From NCBI GenBank assembly GCA_036558545.1, contig DATBFJ010000039.1, positions 1 to 43,541 on the forward strand: DNA of 43,541 nucleotides, in the 5' to 3' direction. Both the position numbers and the translations under genes were made by a program. The number at the start of each line of letters is the position of its first letter. The first letter of the stretch is position 1. Origin of the DNA: JALYGJ01 sp036558545 (GTDB lineage Bacteria; Chloroflexota; Limnocylindria; Limnocylindrales; CSP1-4). Of this stretch, positions 15,089 through 22,827 are shown piece after piece. The notes under the pieces were generated by a model. That model was not told the DNA's origin. It worked only from the letters and a program-made list of their open reading frames with translations, and did no database searches.

Positions 15089-16021
15089 ATGGCAGTAGCG
15101 GCGACAACGCCCCGCTCGTCCACGTTGCGCGGCAGCGAGTCCATGGCGCAGCGACTCGATCTCCCGCGGCGCATCACGTTTCTCGCCGCGGCAGTCGTGA
15201 TCCTGCTCGTCCTGCTGCTCCTGACGTTCATCACCTGGAATGGCGTCCAGATCTTCTTTCACTCGAACGTGCCGCTGTCCAACATCCTCAGCACGGACTG
15301 GGCGCCGTCGGACAGTCCCGCTCAGTTCGGCATCTTTCCGTTCATCGCCGGAACGCTCGGGGTGATGGCCCTGGCTGCCGTCATCTCGACCCCTCTGTCC
15401 GTGGGCCTCGCGATTTTCATGGCCGAGATCGCACCCGGCTGGGCAAAGAACATCGCCCAGCCGGCCATGGAGGTCTTCGTCGGCATCCCCAGCGTTGTAT
15501 GGGGCTGGCTGGGCATCACCATCCTTGTGCCCTGGCTGCGCCAGAACCTGAGCTGGGCGGGGTTCCACCTGGGCTTCTCGTGGTTTGCCGGCTCACTGGT
15601 GTTGTCGCTGATGATCCTGCCCACGATCACGTCGATCTCATACGACGTCATAGCCACGGTTCCGCGCGACATGCGCACCGGCTCGCTCGCGTTGGGCTCC
15701 ACGCGCTGGCAGACCATCCGCCACGTCGTCCTGCCGGCCGCCACGACCGGCATCGTCACCGCGATCGTGCTCGGCATGATGCGAGCCGCCGGCGAGGCGC
15801 TTGCTGTCCAGATGGTCATCGGCAACCGTCCCGTGATGCCGACTGGACTCACCGATCCGCTGACGACCCTGACCAGCCAGATTACCCTCGACATGGGCAA
15901 TACCGTCGCGGGCGAAGCCTGGAACGAGGCGCTCTGGACGATGGGGCTTGTCCTGCTGATCATCTCGTTCGCATTCGTGGCCTTCGTGCGCCGCCTCTCG
16001 CGCAAGAAGAGCTACGCATGA
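15089..16021 (+). CDS. pstC: phosphate ABC transporter permease PstC
   Basis: Membrane subunit of the high-affinity phosphate importer, 310 residues. Six membrane segments are recognisable, starting with ITFLAAAVVILLVLLLLTFI (about 30-49). The permease EAA loop is in ALGSTRWQTIRHVVLPAATTGI, and FVGIPSVVWGWLGI is a PstC hallmark. ATG 15089 has GGAG about 12 bases upstream. An ATG at 15143 (residue 19) could also serve. It follows the double hairpin and overlaps pstA by ATGA. Confidence 0.96.
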   Translation: MAVAATTPRSSTLRGSESMAQRLDLPRRITFLAAAVVILLVLLLLTFITWNGVQIFFHSNVPLSNILSTDWAPSDSPAQFGIFPFIAGTLGVMALAAVISTPLSVGLAIFMAEIAPGWAKNIAQPAMEVFVGIPSVVWGWLGITILVPWLRQNLSWAGFHLGFSWFAGSLVLSLMILPTITSISYDVIATVPRDMRTGSLALGSTRWQTIRHVVLPAATTGIVTAIVLGMMRAAGEALAVQMVIGNRPVMPTGLTDPLTTLTSQITLDMGNTVAGEAWNEALWTMGLVLLIISFAFVAFVRRLSRKKSYA

Positions 16022-16908
16022 CGCGCTCACTCGTTTGGGATCGGGTCGCCACGGGCGTCTTCTGGGCGATCGGCGTTTTCGTGGTCCTCGTCCTGGGCGC
16101 GATCATCCTCCACTTCCTGCTCGCCTCGATCGGCACCCTGTCGCTTGACTTCCTGACGAGCGACCCAAGCCGGACCGAGCTGGGCGGAGTGGGGCCAATA
16201 CTCTGGAACTCCTTCTACATCCTTGTGCTGACGATGCTGATCACCGTGCCGCTCGGCACGATCGGCGGCATCTACATGGCCGAATACGCCGGTGACGGGC
16301 GCATCCCCAACCTCATCCGGCTGAGCCAGGAGCTGATCAGCAGCGTCCCGTCGATCGTCGTCGGGCTGTTCGGTCTCGCCCTGTTCGTAACGGCGTTGGG
16401 CTGGAGCTTCAGTGCGCTGTCCGGCGCGATGGCGCTGACCGTGTTCAACCTGCCCTTGATGATGCGACTCTCCGAGCAGGCCATGCGCGCTGTTCCCCAG
16501 GACGAGCGCGATGCCAGCCTCGCGCTGGGTTCGACCAAGTGGCAGACGGTGCGCCATGTTGTGCTGCCGCTGGCAGTCCCCGGGATCATCACCGGCATCA
16601 TCCTTACGGCGGGCCGAATCTTCGGCGAGGCCGCGGCCCTGATCTTCACCGCGGGCCTGTCAACTCCGATGCATTACGACTTCACGAACTTCGACCTGAC
16701 CGATCCGCAGTCACCCTGGAGCCCGTTCCACCCAGCGACGACGCTGTCCGTTTACATCTGGAAGCTCAACTCGGAGGGTCTCGGTAACTACGTTCGCCAG
16801 ATAGCCGACACATCGGCCGCAATCCTGGTGATCGCGGTTCTGCTCTTCAACCTCGGCGCACGCACCTTGGGCAGTGTTCTGCACCGACGCACGACCGGGA
16901 GCCGATGA
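16018..16908 (+). CDS. pstA: phosphate ABC transporter permease PstA
   Basis: Second membrane subunit of the phosphate importer, 296 residues. The first membrane segment is FWAIGVFVVLVLGAIILHFL; the EAA loop is ALGSTKWQTVRHVVLPLAVPGI and the conserved ISSVPSIVVGLFGLALF lies mid-protein. Start ATG 16018 overlaps the pstC stop by ATGA and its stop overlaps pstB the same way, so the transporter subunits are translationally coupled. Confidence 0.96.
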   Translation: MTRSLVWDRVATGVFWAIGVFVVLVLGAIILHFLLASIGTLSLDFLTSDPSRTELGGVGPILWNSFYILVLTMLITVPLGTIGGIYMAEYAGDGRIPNLIRLSQELISSVPSIVVGLFGLALFVTALGWSFSALSGAMALTVFNLPLMMRLSEQAMRAVPQDERDASLALGSTKWQTVRHVVLPLAVPGIITGIILTAGRIFGEAAALIFTAGLSTPMHYDFTNFDLTDPQSPWSPFHPATTLSVYIWKLNSEGLGNYVRQIADTSAAILVIAVLLFNLGARTLGSVLHRRTTGSR

Positions 16909-17798
16909 TGACCACGGAGGAGAACGTGTCGATAGCAGAGCCACCGACCACCCAGGTTGCCCCGGCAACACCTGTAGCCATCCGCGTCGCGGTGCGGCCC
17001 GAAGGCGCCGAGCAGGTGGTGGATAACGAGGTTCGCATCAAGGTCGAAGACCTGAACATCTACTACGGCGCGCGGCGTGCTGTCCGCGGCGTGACCATGG
17101 ACATTGCAGCCAACGCCGTGACCGCGTTCATCGGGCCTTCGGGCTGCGGCAAGAGCACGATCTTGCGCTGTTTCGACCGCATGAACGATCTCATCCCAGA
17201 CGCCCGGGTGGAGGGCAAGATCGTTCTCAACGGCGAGGACATATACGCGCCGGGCGTGCTGCCCGTCGAGGTCCGGCGGCGGGTAGGGCTCGTCTTCCAG
17301 CGGCCCAACCCGTTCCCAATGACCATCTACGACAACGTGGCCTACGGGCCGCGGCGCCATGGCCAGAGTGACAAGAAGGCGCTCGATCAGATCGTCGAGA
17401 ATTCGCTCAGGCGCGCCGCGCTCTGGGAAGAGGTAAAGGACGACTTCCGCAAGAAGTCGGGACTGGCACTCTCGGGCGGCCAGCAACAGCGCATGTGCAT
17501 CGCCCGCACGCTCGCGACAGAGCCTGACGTGATCCTGATGGACGAGCCAGCGTCTGCCCTGGATCCCATCTCCACGCTCAAGATCGAGGACCTTATCCAT
17601 GAGCTCAGGCAGCGCTACACGATCGTGATCGTGACTCACAACATGCAGCAGGCATCGCGCGTGAGTCAGATGACTGCCTTCTTCACCCTCGGCGAGGACC
17701 GCGCTGGATACCTGGTGGAGTACGACCAGACGGCGCAGATCTTCACCAACCCAAAGCAACAGCTGACCGAGGATTACGTCTCGGGGAGGTTCGGATGA
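16905..17798 (+). CDS. pstB: phosphate ABC transporter ATP-binding protein PstB
   Basis: ATPase of the Pst importer, 297 residues. Walker A is GPSGCGKST (residues 77-85), the signature is LSGGQQQR, Walker B is VILMDEPASALDP and the switch His is in VTHNMQQASR, all intact. An N-terminal extension of about 40 residues rich in Ala, Pro and Val precedes the ABC fold; other possible starts exist inside it, but the ATGA overlap with pstA supports ATG 16905. Confidence 0.97.
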   Translation: MMTTEENVSIAEPPTTQVAPATPVAIRVAVRPEGAEQVVDNEVRIKVEDLNIYYGARRAVRGVTMDIAANAVTAFIGPSGCGKSTILRCFDRMNDLIPDARVEGKIVLNGEDIYAPGVLPVEVRRRVGLVFQRPNPFPMTIYDNVAYGPRRHGQSDKKALDQIVENSLRRAALWEEVKDDFRKKSGLALSGGQQQRMCIARTLATEPDVILMDEPASALDPISTLKIEDLIHELRQRYTIVIVTHNMQQASRVSQMTAFFTLGEDRAGYLVEYDQTAQIFTNPKQQLTEDYVSGRFG

Positions 17799-18556
17799 TG
17801 GAGCCCGATCGTGACGATATCCAGGCCCAGGTTGAGGTCATTCTCGATGACCTGCGCCGCGAGAATCTGAACAAGGAAGAGACGGCCTCGTTCCTGCATG
17901 CCAGTCGCGAAGGGCTCGACCGGGCCGAGCGCGAGATCAAGGACGAAGTCCTGCGCATGGGCAGCCTCGTCGCGGCCCAGATAGAGGCTGCGATGGCATC
18001 GCTGATCGCGCACGATGCGGATACGGCCACGGCCGTGATCATGGGCGACGTCCGGATCAATGAGGCGCAGCGTCACGTGTCGTCACTGATCCAGCTGACG
18101 ATCGCTACGCAGACGCCCGTGGCGCGTGACCTGCGCTTTCTGCTGGCGCTCGATCACGTCACGTACGAGCTCGAGCGCATTGGCGACCACGCCGGTTCAG
18201 TCGCGAAGCAGGCTCGCAAGCTTGCCCCGGAGCCGCCCATTCGCGAGTACGTCAAGCTGCCGCGCATGGGCCAACTCGCCGCCGACCAGGTGCGCCAGGT
18301 ACTGCGTGCAATGGTCGATCTCGACGAGGCCGCGGCGCGCGTCGTGGCTGCCCGTGACGACGAGATCGACGATCTCTACCACGGCATCTTTGCCGAGATC
18401 ATTGACCTGATGCGCGAGGATCCAGGCAATGTCGAGCGCGGTACGCGCATCCTGTTCGCCTCGCACTACATCGAGCGCATCGGCGACCGCGTCACGAACA
18501 TCGCCGAGGATGTCGTCTTCCTGGCAACTGGCGATATCGAGGACCTGAACCCCTAG
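17795..18556 (+). CDS. phoU: phosphate signalling complex protein PhoU
   Basis: Links Pst activity to PhoR and represses the Pho response when phosphate is plentiful. The 253-residue protein consists of two three-helix PhoU repeats, with the conserved ARDLRFLLALDHVTYELERIGDHA in the first and SHYIERIGDRVTNIAEDVVFLATG in the second; the E/DxxxD metal-binding positions are present. An N-terminal extension of about 35 residues (DDLRRENLNKEETASFLHAS) is unusual. ATGA overlap with pstB. Its stop TAG shares the palindrome CTAG with the convergent arsC stop. Confidence 0.96.
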   Translation: MMEPDRDDIQAQVEVILDDLRRENLNKEETASFLHASREGLDRAEREIKDEVLRMGSLVAAQIEAAMASLIAHDADTATAVIMGDVRINEAQRHVSSLIQLTIATQTPVARDLRFLLALDHVTYELERIGDHAGSVAKQARKLAPEPPIREYVKLPRMGQLAADQVRQVLRAMVDLDEAAARVVAARDDEIDDLYHGIFAEIIDLMREDPGNVERGTRILFASHYIERIGDRVTNIAEDVVFLATGDIEDLNP

Positions 18557-18966
18557 TTGCGGGCCGCGAAGGCCTTGACACGCGACGCGATGTCGTCTCG
18601 TACCTGGCGATAGACGGCCAGCCGTTCCTCTTCGCTGCCCTTTGCCTTCGAAGGATCGGGCAGGCTCCAATGATCGCGCGAGGTTACGCCGGGAAAGACC
18701 GGGCACGATTCGTTCGCGTCGTCGCAGACGGTGATGACGTGGTCCCACTTTTCGCGCAGATAACGATCGAGCGTCTTCGACTGCTGAGCGCTGATGTCGA
18801 TGCCCAACTCGCGCATCACTGTGATTGCGTCCGGCCGGACAAAGGTGGCTTCGGTTCCCGCGCTGAAGGCATCGAAGCGGTCGCCCGCGGTGGCCCGGAG
18901 CAAGCCTTCGGCCATCTGGGAACGTGCGCTGTTGTGGGTGCACAGGAACAGTACGCGTTGGCTCAC
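18553..18966 (-). CDS. arsC: arsenate reductase, thioredoxin-coupled (low-MW phosphatase fold)
   Basis: Reduces arsenate to arsenite. The 137-residue protein has the P-loop CTHNSAR with nucleophile Cys9 and Arg15, and the two further redox cysteines Cys81 and Cys88 in VCDDANESCPVFPG, so the complete three-cysteine relay of the Staphylococcus-type ArsC is present. The start is GTG 18966, with CAGACT 7 bases upstream. It lies right behind the Pst operon on the other strand; Pst imports arsenate by mimicry, so detoxification next to it makes sense. No arsenite efflux gene is in the window, though a regulator of ArsR fold is 11 kb away. Confidence 0.94.
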   Translation of the reverse strand: MSQRVLFLCTHNSARSQMAEGLLRATAGDRFDAFSAGTEATFVRPDAITVMRELGIDISAQQSKTLDRYLREKWDHVITVCDDANESCPVFPGVTSRDHWSLPDPSKAKGSEEERLAVYRQVRDDIASRVKAFAARN

Positions 18967-18973
18967 GGAGTGG

Positions 18974-18979
18974 AGTCTG
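18974..18979 (-). promoter_or_regulatory. -10-like CAGACT of arsC
   Basis: CAGACT on the minus strand ends 7 bases before GTG 18966. Weak match, accepted only because of the consistent spacing. Confidence 0.3.
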
Positions 18980-19009
18980 ACACGGCGCGCGATCGTCCGG
19001 CTGAGCCCC

Positions 19010-19015
19010 TACGCT
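19010..19015 (+). promoter_or_regulatory. -10-like TACGCT of sixA
   Basis: TACGCT ends 7 bases before ATG 19023, fitting a leaderless transcript divergent from arsC. Confidence 0.45.
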
Positions 19016-19022
19016 ACGGCCA

Positions 19023-19529
19023 ATGGACATGCCCGAGGATGGCGCCGAGTTCGAGCTCTACCTGCTTCGCCACGCCCACGCAGGTGACTCGTCCAAGTGG
19101 ACCGGTCCCGACTCAGAGCGCCCACTGAGCCAAAAGGGCAAGCGCCAGGCCGAACGACTCGGTTCGTTTCTGGCCGAGCGCGGATTTGCGCCCGATTCGA
19201 TCATCACCAGCCCCAAGCTCCGCGCTCGGCAAACGGCCGATCTCTTTGCTGACGCCATTGGCATTGCCGTGGCGGTCGACGATCGGCTGGGCGGCCCGCT
19301 CGACGTCGACGATGTCAATGACATCGTCGAGCGGGCCGGTGGCACGAGCGTTGTGCTCGTTGGCCACGACCCGTCCTTCAGCGATCTCGCCGCCCAGCTC
19401 ACTGGCACCGAGTACCTGCCCATGAAGAAGGGCGCGCTGGTGCGCATTGACGTGTCCTTGCCGCTGGCAGCAAACGGTGGCGTGCTGCGCTGGCTGCTAC
19501 CGCCCGAGCTCGTCTCCGACCACAGCTGA
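19023..19529 (+). CDS. sixA: SixA-type phosphohistidine phosphatase
   Basis: Histidine-phosphatase superfamily enzyme of 168 residues that removes phosphate from phosphohistidine proteins or small phosphoesters. The catalytic RHA motif is LLRHAHAG (His17), followed by LSQKGKRQAERLG and the SPKLRARQTADLF segment; the second catalytic His lies in VLVGHDPSFSDL. The short SixA-type domain lacks the insertions of phosphoglycerate mutases. It is divergent from arsC and followed two bases later by the LysE gene, with which it probably forms an operon. Whether it acts on PhoR is unknown. Confidence 0.88.
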   Translation: MDMPEDGAEFELYLLRHAHAGDSSKWTGPDSERPLSQKGKRQAERLGSFLAERGFAPDSIITSPKLRARQTADLFADAIGIAVAVDDRLGGPLDVDDVNDIVERAGGTSVVLVGHDPSFSDLAAQLTGTEYLPMKKGALVRIDVSLPLAANGGVLRWLLPPELVSDHS

Positions 19530-19530
19530 G

Positions 19531-20163
19531 TTGCTCCAGGCGGCTATCGCCGGTGCCCTGGCCGGCTATGCAATCGCGATCCCGGTGGGCGCGATTGCCG
19601 TCCTGATCATCCACACCGGGCTGACGCGGGGATTGCGCGCGGGCCTTGCCGCGGGCGCGGGCGCAGCAACCGCGGACCTGATCTACGCCTCGATCGCGGC
19701 GCTGGCCGGCCTGTGGGTAAGCAGCATCATCGGCCCGCTCGAGACGCCGCTGCGCATCGTTGGGGGCGCGGTCCTGATCGCGCTGGGCATCCGCGGGTTG
19801 TTGGCGCTACGGTCGGCGCGAGAGACGGTAGAGCCAGGTGCCGTGCTCCAGGAAGCGCGCCGACCGCACCACATGACCTACCTGGCGATGCTGGCTCTGA
19901 CGCTGCTCAATCCAGCGACCGTCGTCTACTTCGCTGCCCTCATCGTGGGGCTGCCGTTCCTGGGTGATGTGGGCGATCGGCTGGCGTTCGCCGCCGCGGC
20001 CGGTATGGCCTCACTGTCCTGGCAGTGGCTGCTCGCGATTTTTGGTGCTGCTCTGGGCCGCGGCGGCGGTCACCGCGTGCGCAGCATTTCCGCGGCCCTG
20101 GGCAACGGCGTAATCGTGGTCATGGGCGCGTTGATCATGCTGGCGCCGCTTTCGGGAGGCTGA
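19531..20163 (+). CDS. LysE/RhtB family transporter
   Basis: A 210-residue inner-membrane exporter of the LysE superfamily, probably of amino acids or related small molecules. About six hydrophobic segments are visible, beginning with IAGALAGYAIAIPVGAIAVLII, where the GYxxAIPxGAI pattern is the family's first-helix signature, then ATADLIYASIAALAGLW, LRIVGGAVLIALGIRGLLAL and LALTLLNPATVVYFAAL. No ATG or GTG fits the start; TTG 19531, one base after the sixA stop, is the best candidate. The 3' end overlaps the convergent phoR end by 29 bases. Confidence 0.8.
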   Translation: MLQAAIAGALAGYAIAIPVGAIAVLIIHTGLTRGLRAGLAAGAGAATADLIYASIAALAGLWVSSIIGPLETPLRIVGGAVLIALGIRGLLALRSARETVEPGAVLQEARRPHHMTYLAMLALTLLNPATVVYFAALIVGLPFLGDVGDRLAFAAAAGMASLSWQWLLAIFGAALGRGGGHRVRSISAALGNGVIVVMGALIMLAPLSGG

Positions 20164-21322
20164 CGAAGAAACTCGAGCCGGAGCCTTCCTCGCTCTGGAC
20201 CCAGATGTGGCCGCGATGACGGTCGACTATGTGCCGCGCGATGGCGAGGCCAAGCCCGGTGCCGCCGCGGCCGCGGGACCGAGCTCGGTCAACCTTGTAG
20301 AAGCGTTCGAAGACCCGGTTCCGGTCCGCGCTCGGAATTCCCGGGCCGTGATCCTCCACCTCAACGAGGACGTTTTCCTTGTCCCCTCGAACGTGGACGA
20401 CGACCTCGCCACCTGGAGGTGAGAACTTGATCGCGTTGTGAATGAGGTTGGCCAGCAGCTGGCCAAGGCGGTCCTCGTCGCCAGCAACCACTGTTCCGGC
20501 GTCTTCCTCCACCTCCGTGCGCAGGCTGACGGTCTGTCGGTCGGCGTACACGGTCAATCGGGCGATCGCCTCTTCGACCACGCGCACGACGTCGACGTCA
20601 TCGTGGCGCATCGGCGCGTCGCCCTGCTCGATCTTCGCCAGATCGAGCAGCTCGTTGACCATCTGCACGAGGTGGCCCGTCTCGACGTCGATCTTCGAAA
20701 TGGAGTCCTTGACCCGCGGCGGTAACTCCGTCCGTTCCGACTCGAGAGTCAACGACTCTGTCAGCAACCGGACCGTGCTCAACGGCGTGCGCAGCTCGTG
20801 GGAAAGATTGCCCACGAATTCCGTTCGGATGCGGCGCAGCCGATTGAGTTCGGAAACGTCAGTCAGCGCGATCCAGACACCGCCGTCGTCGGCCTGCCAG
20901 ACGTGCAGCGAAATCGTCTTCGGCGGCTCGCCAGAGAGCACGTATTCACCGGACACGTGGCCTTCGAGGCGCGCGTCCTCGACCATCTGCTCCACTCCGT
21001 GGTCGAGAAAAGCCTCGAGCATCGACTTTCCCACCAGCCCGCGCGGGCGCCAGCCCAGCAGGTCCGTCGCGGATCGGTTCGCCGACCGCACAATCCCATG
21101 CGAGTCAAGACGGACCAGTCCAATGCCCAGCTGATCGGCGGGTTCGAGCTGCTCGCCGAGCTGGCCGACGGTCGTAGCCGGCCGCGTGGCCGGCGGAGCC
21201 GACGCTTCGGCGAGTACTGCGTGAGAGCGCGCCTGGATTATCGAGCGACGCCCGAGCCAAACACCGAGGGCAAGACCAATGACACCGGCCACCGCCCCCA
21301 GTAGCCAGAATTCGGTCGGCAC
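20135..21322 (-). CDS. phoR: PhoR-type sensor histidine kinase
   Basis: Membrane sensor kinase partner of PhoB, 395 residues from GTG 21322. One membrane segment (about 5-24) is followed by a PAS domain (about 60-155), HisKA with His175 in GNLSHELRTPLSTV and an HATPase domain with NLIHNAIKFSPPG (N box), DHGPGIP (G1) and GTGLGLAIAR (G2). This short one-helix PAS-HK layout is that of PhoR proteins which sense via Pst/PhoU. It follows phoB after 9 bases. Phosphate sensing is inferred from the gene neighbourhood. Confidence 0.92.
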   Translation of the reverse strand: MPTEFWLLGAVAGVIGLALGVWLGRRSIIQARSHAVLAEASAPPATRPATTVGQLGEQLEPADQLGIGLVRLDSHGIVRSANRSATDLLGWRPRGLVGKSMLEAFLDHGVEQMVEDARLEGHVSGEYVLSGEPPKTISLHVWQADDGGVWIALTDVSELNRLRRIRTEFVGNLSHELRTPLSTVRLLTESLTLESERTELPPRVKDSISKIDVETGHLVQMVNELLDLAKIEQGDAPMRHDDVDVVRVVEEAIARLTVYADRQTVSLRTEVEEDAGTVVAGDEDRLGQLLANLIHNAIKFSPPGGEVVVHVRGDKENVLVEVEDHGPGIPSADRNRVFERFYKVDRARSRGRGGTGLGLAIARHIVDRHRGHIWVQSEEGSGSSFFVSLPKAAPA

Positions 21323-21331
21323 GCGGGGAGT

Positions 21332-22036
21332 CTAAGTGGGGCGGCGAAGCACGTAACCTACGCCGCGAACGGTCTCGAGCACCTTTGGGTTCTGCGGGTC
21401 TTCCTCGATCTCGGCTCGCAGCCAGTGCACGTGGACGTCAACGGTGCGCGTCTCGCCTGCGTAGTCGTAGCCCCACACGTCAGCGAGCAGCTGCTCACGC
21501 GAGAACACCTGGCCTTGATGGCGTAGCAAAAAGGAAAGCAGGTCGAACGCCTTCGGCTTGATCGGCCGCACTTCTCCGTCGCGAAGTAGCCGGTGGCCCG
21601 CCAGGTCGACAGTCGCGCGGCCGATCGTGGCTTGGTCCGCGGAGCCATCACCGTCATTCGGCTCCGCAGGTCTGTCCGTCCGGCGCAGGATCCCGCGGAT
21701 GCGCGCCTGCAGCTCGCGCAGGCTGAAAGGCTTCGTGACGTAGTCGTCGGCCCCCAGCTCGAGGCCGACAACCTTGTCCACCTCGCTGTCGCGCGCGGTC
21801 AGGATGAGGATCGGCACGTTCGACTCCCGTCGAATCACGCGCGTCACCTCCACGCCCGACATCACGGGCAACATCAGATCCAGCAGGATCAGGTCTGGCT
21901 TCGTGCTCCTGAACCTACTCAGCGCCTCGCCGCCATCCGCAGCGGAAACGACGCTGTAGCCCTCCTGCTCGAGCTGGTACGACAGCTCATCACGAAGCGT
22001 GTCCTCGTCCTCCACGACGAGGATCGTTTGTGCCAC
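21332..22036 (-). CDS. phoB: PhoB-type response regulator
   Basis: OmpR-family regulator, 234 residues. The receiver is intact: acidic pair E9/D10, phospho-acceptor Asp53 in LILLDLMLP, Thr80 and Lys102 in DDYVTKPF. The winged helix ends with TVDVHVHWLR and LETVRGVGYVLRR. The GTG start directly follows the TAA of the SnoaL-like gene (TAAGTG), with no spacer. As the canonical partner of PhoR it is the obvious candidate for binding the 11-bp repeats, unlike the degenerate-receiver protein at 13269. Confidence 0.93.
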   Translation of the reverse strand: MAQTILVVEDEDTLRDELSYQLEQEGYSVVSAADGGEALSRFRSTKPDLILLDLMLPVMSGVEVTRVIRRESNVPILILTARDSEVDKVVGLELGADDYVTKPFSLRELQARIRGILRRTDRPAEPNDGDGSADQATIGRATVDLAGHRLLRDGEVRPIKPKAFDLLSFLLRHQGQVFSREQLLADVWGYDYAGETRTVDVHVHWLRAEIEEDPQNPKVLETVRGVGYVLRRPT

Positions 22037-22486
22037 TTAGGCTGGCGCTTGGGCGGCTTGCATGTCCGCGATGCGCTTGGCGACCGTCTCGTCGATCAGC
22101 TTCTTGCGCATGTCTCGACTCTGGATCCAGTACTCGGTGAAGGACGTGCACTCGCCGGAATCGTTGAAGCGACAGATGTAGACGTTCCAGTACTCATCGC
22201 GCATCGCGCCGCCCGGAGTCTCGTAGTAGCGACTCCAGCCATTCGCCACATGCGTACCGTCCGGGTCGATCGCAACCGGTTGGTACCTGGCGTCGTAGGT
22301 GCCCTCAGCATCCTTGGTATCCAGCCAGTTGCTGACCAGCAGCTCGCGTCCGACTTCAGGCTCGTCGTTGGGGTGGTAGCGATACTCGATGCCCTCGCTG
22401 AAAAGGGAGGCGATCTTGTCCGGGTCGTAGGTCTTCCATGCCTCGACGTAGCGATCGAGCCACGCCTGGAACTGCTCGTGAGTCAT
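22037..22486 (-). CDS. SnoaL/NTF2-like protein
   Basis: A 149-residue cone-shaped NTF2-fold protein. The opening EQFQAWLDRYVEAWKTYDPDKIASLFSEGIEYRYHP is the standard SnoaL-like first helix and strand, with later strands in GAMRDEYWNVYICRFNDSGECTSFTEYW (residues 91-118). Members bind or isomerise small hydrophobic molecules; no catalytic set can be named. It is the first gene of the phoBR operon, an unusual partner, and has an AGGATAGGG ribosome site before ATG 22486. A Pho-type promoter lies about 105-138 bases upstream. Confidence 0.85.
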   Translation of the reverse strand: MTHEQFQAWLDRYVEAWKTYDPDKIASLFSEGIEYRYHPNDEPEVGRELLVSNWLDTKDAEGTYDARYQPVAIDPDGTHVANGWSRYYETPGGAMRDEYWNVYICRFNDSGECTSFTEYWIQSRDMRKKLIDETVAKRIADMQAAQAPA

Positions 22487-22518
22487 CCCTATCCTCGCTG
22501 CGCTTGTTTGGCACCGTC

Positions 22519-22524
22519 ATAGTA
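22519..22524 (-). promoter_or_regulatory. -10-like TACTAT upstream of the SnoaL-phoB-phoR operon
   Basis: TACTAT on the minus strand would start transcription near 22512, giving a 25-base leader with a ribosome site. It touches the 9-bp inverted repeat at 22521-22552. Confidence 0.45.
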
Positions 22525-22552
22525 ACCGCTTAGTGGGCTAGGTGCGGTTACT
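22521..22552. repeat. 9-bp perfect inverted repeat upstream of the SnoaL-phoBR operon
   Basis: AGTAACCGC (22521-22529) and GCGGTTACT (22544-22552) flank a 14-base centre. It could be an operator next to the proximal -10, or a hairpin in the leader of the transcript from the upstream Pho-type promoter. Confidence 0.55.
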
Positions 22553-22591
22553 TATTCTTGCGACCGGCGAGTGTCCTGCCTTCGACTGGCT

Positions 22592-22624
22592 ATTGAACTT
22601 GATCCGTGTAAACGCGTCGTTAAC
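22592..22624 (-). promoter_or_regulatory. two-repeat Pho-box promoter upstream of SnoaL-phoB-phoR
   Basis: On the minus strand GTTAACG (22624-22618) and GTTTACA (22613-22607) are spaced 11 bp; 9 bp later stands TTCAAT (22597-22592), a 4/6 match to the -10 consensus. The geometry equals that at ppk, the orphan regulator and pstS. It implies autoregulation of phoBR. Confidence 0.6.
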
Positions 22625-22642
22625 GGGTGCCGCCGGCGACCA

Positions 22643-22661
22643 CGAGTTTGCACTTGAAGTG
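22643..22661 (+). repeat. palindromic motif copy 1 (CACTTGAAGTG core)
   Basis: CGAGTTTGCACTTGAAGTG; the core CACTT-G-AAGTG is an 11-bp palindrome. Inverted near-copy (17/19 identical) at 22809-22827. Confidence 0.6.
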
Positions 22662-22730
22662 AACACAACTTGGCGTTATGGCAACCGACCGCGGTGCCGG
22701 ACGGCCATTTGACCCCTCGAGTTTCGCAAC

Positions 22731-22743
22731 TTTGCACTTGAAG
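22731..22743 (+). repeat. palindromic motif copy 2
   Basis: TTTGCACTTGAAG repeats copy 1 exactly over 13 bases, in the same orientation; the right half of the palindrome is lost. Confidence 0.55.
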
Positions 22744-22808
22744 CCACAAAGTCGTCGACTACACGTCTTGAAAAGCCGCCCAGCCACTCGATTCATGCCT
22801 TAGGTGTG

Positions 22809-22827
22809 CACATGAAGTGCAAACTCG
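22809..22827 (-). repeat. palindromic motif copy 3, inverted
   Basis: Read on the minus strand it is CGAGTTTGCACTTCATGTG, two differences from copy 1; the core TGCACATGAAGTGCA (22807-22821) is nearly symmetric. Confidence 0.55.

Noticed and set aside
22552..22749. 65-codon minus-strand frame in the 376-bp intergenic region
   Set aside because: No ribosome site or family resemblance, and it covers the Pho box and two palindrome copies, which explain the sequence better.
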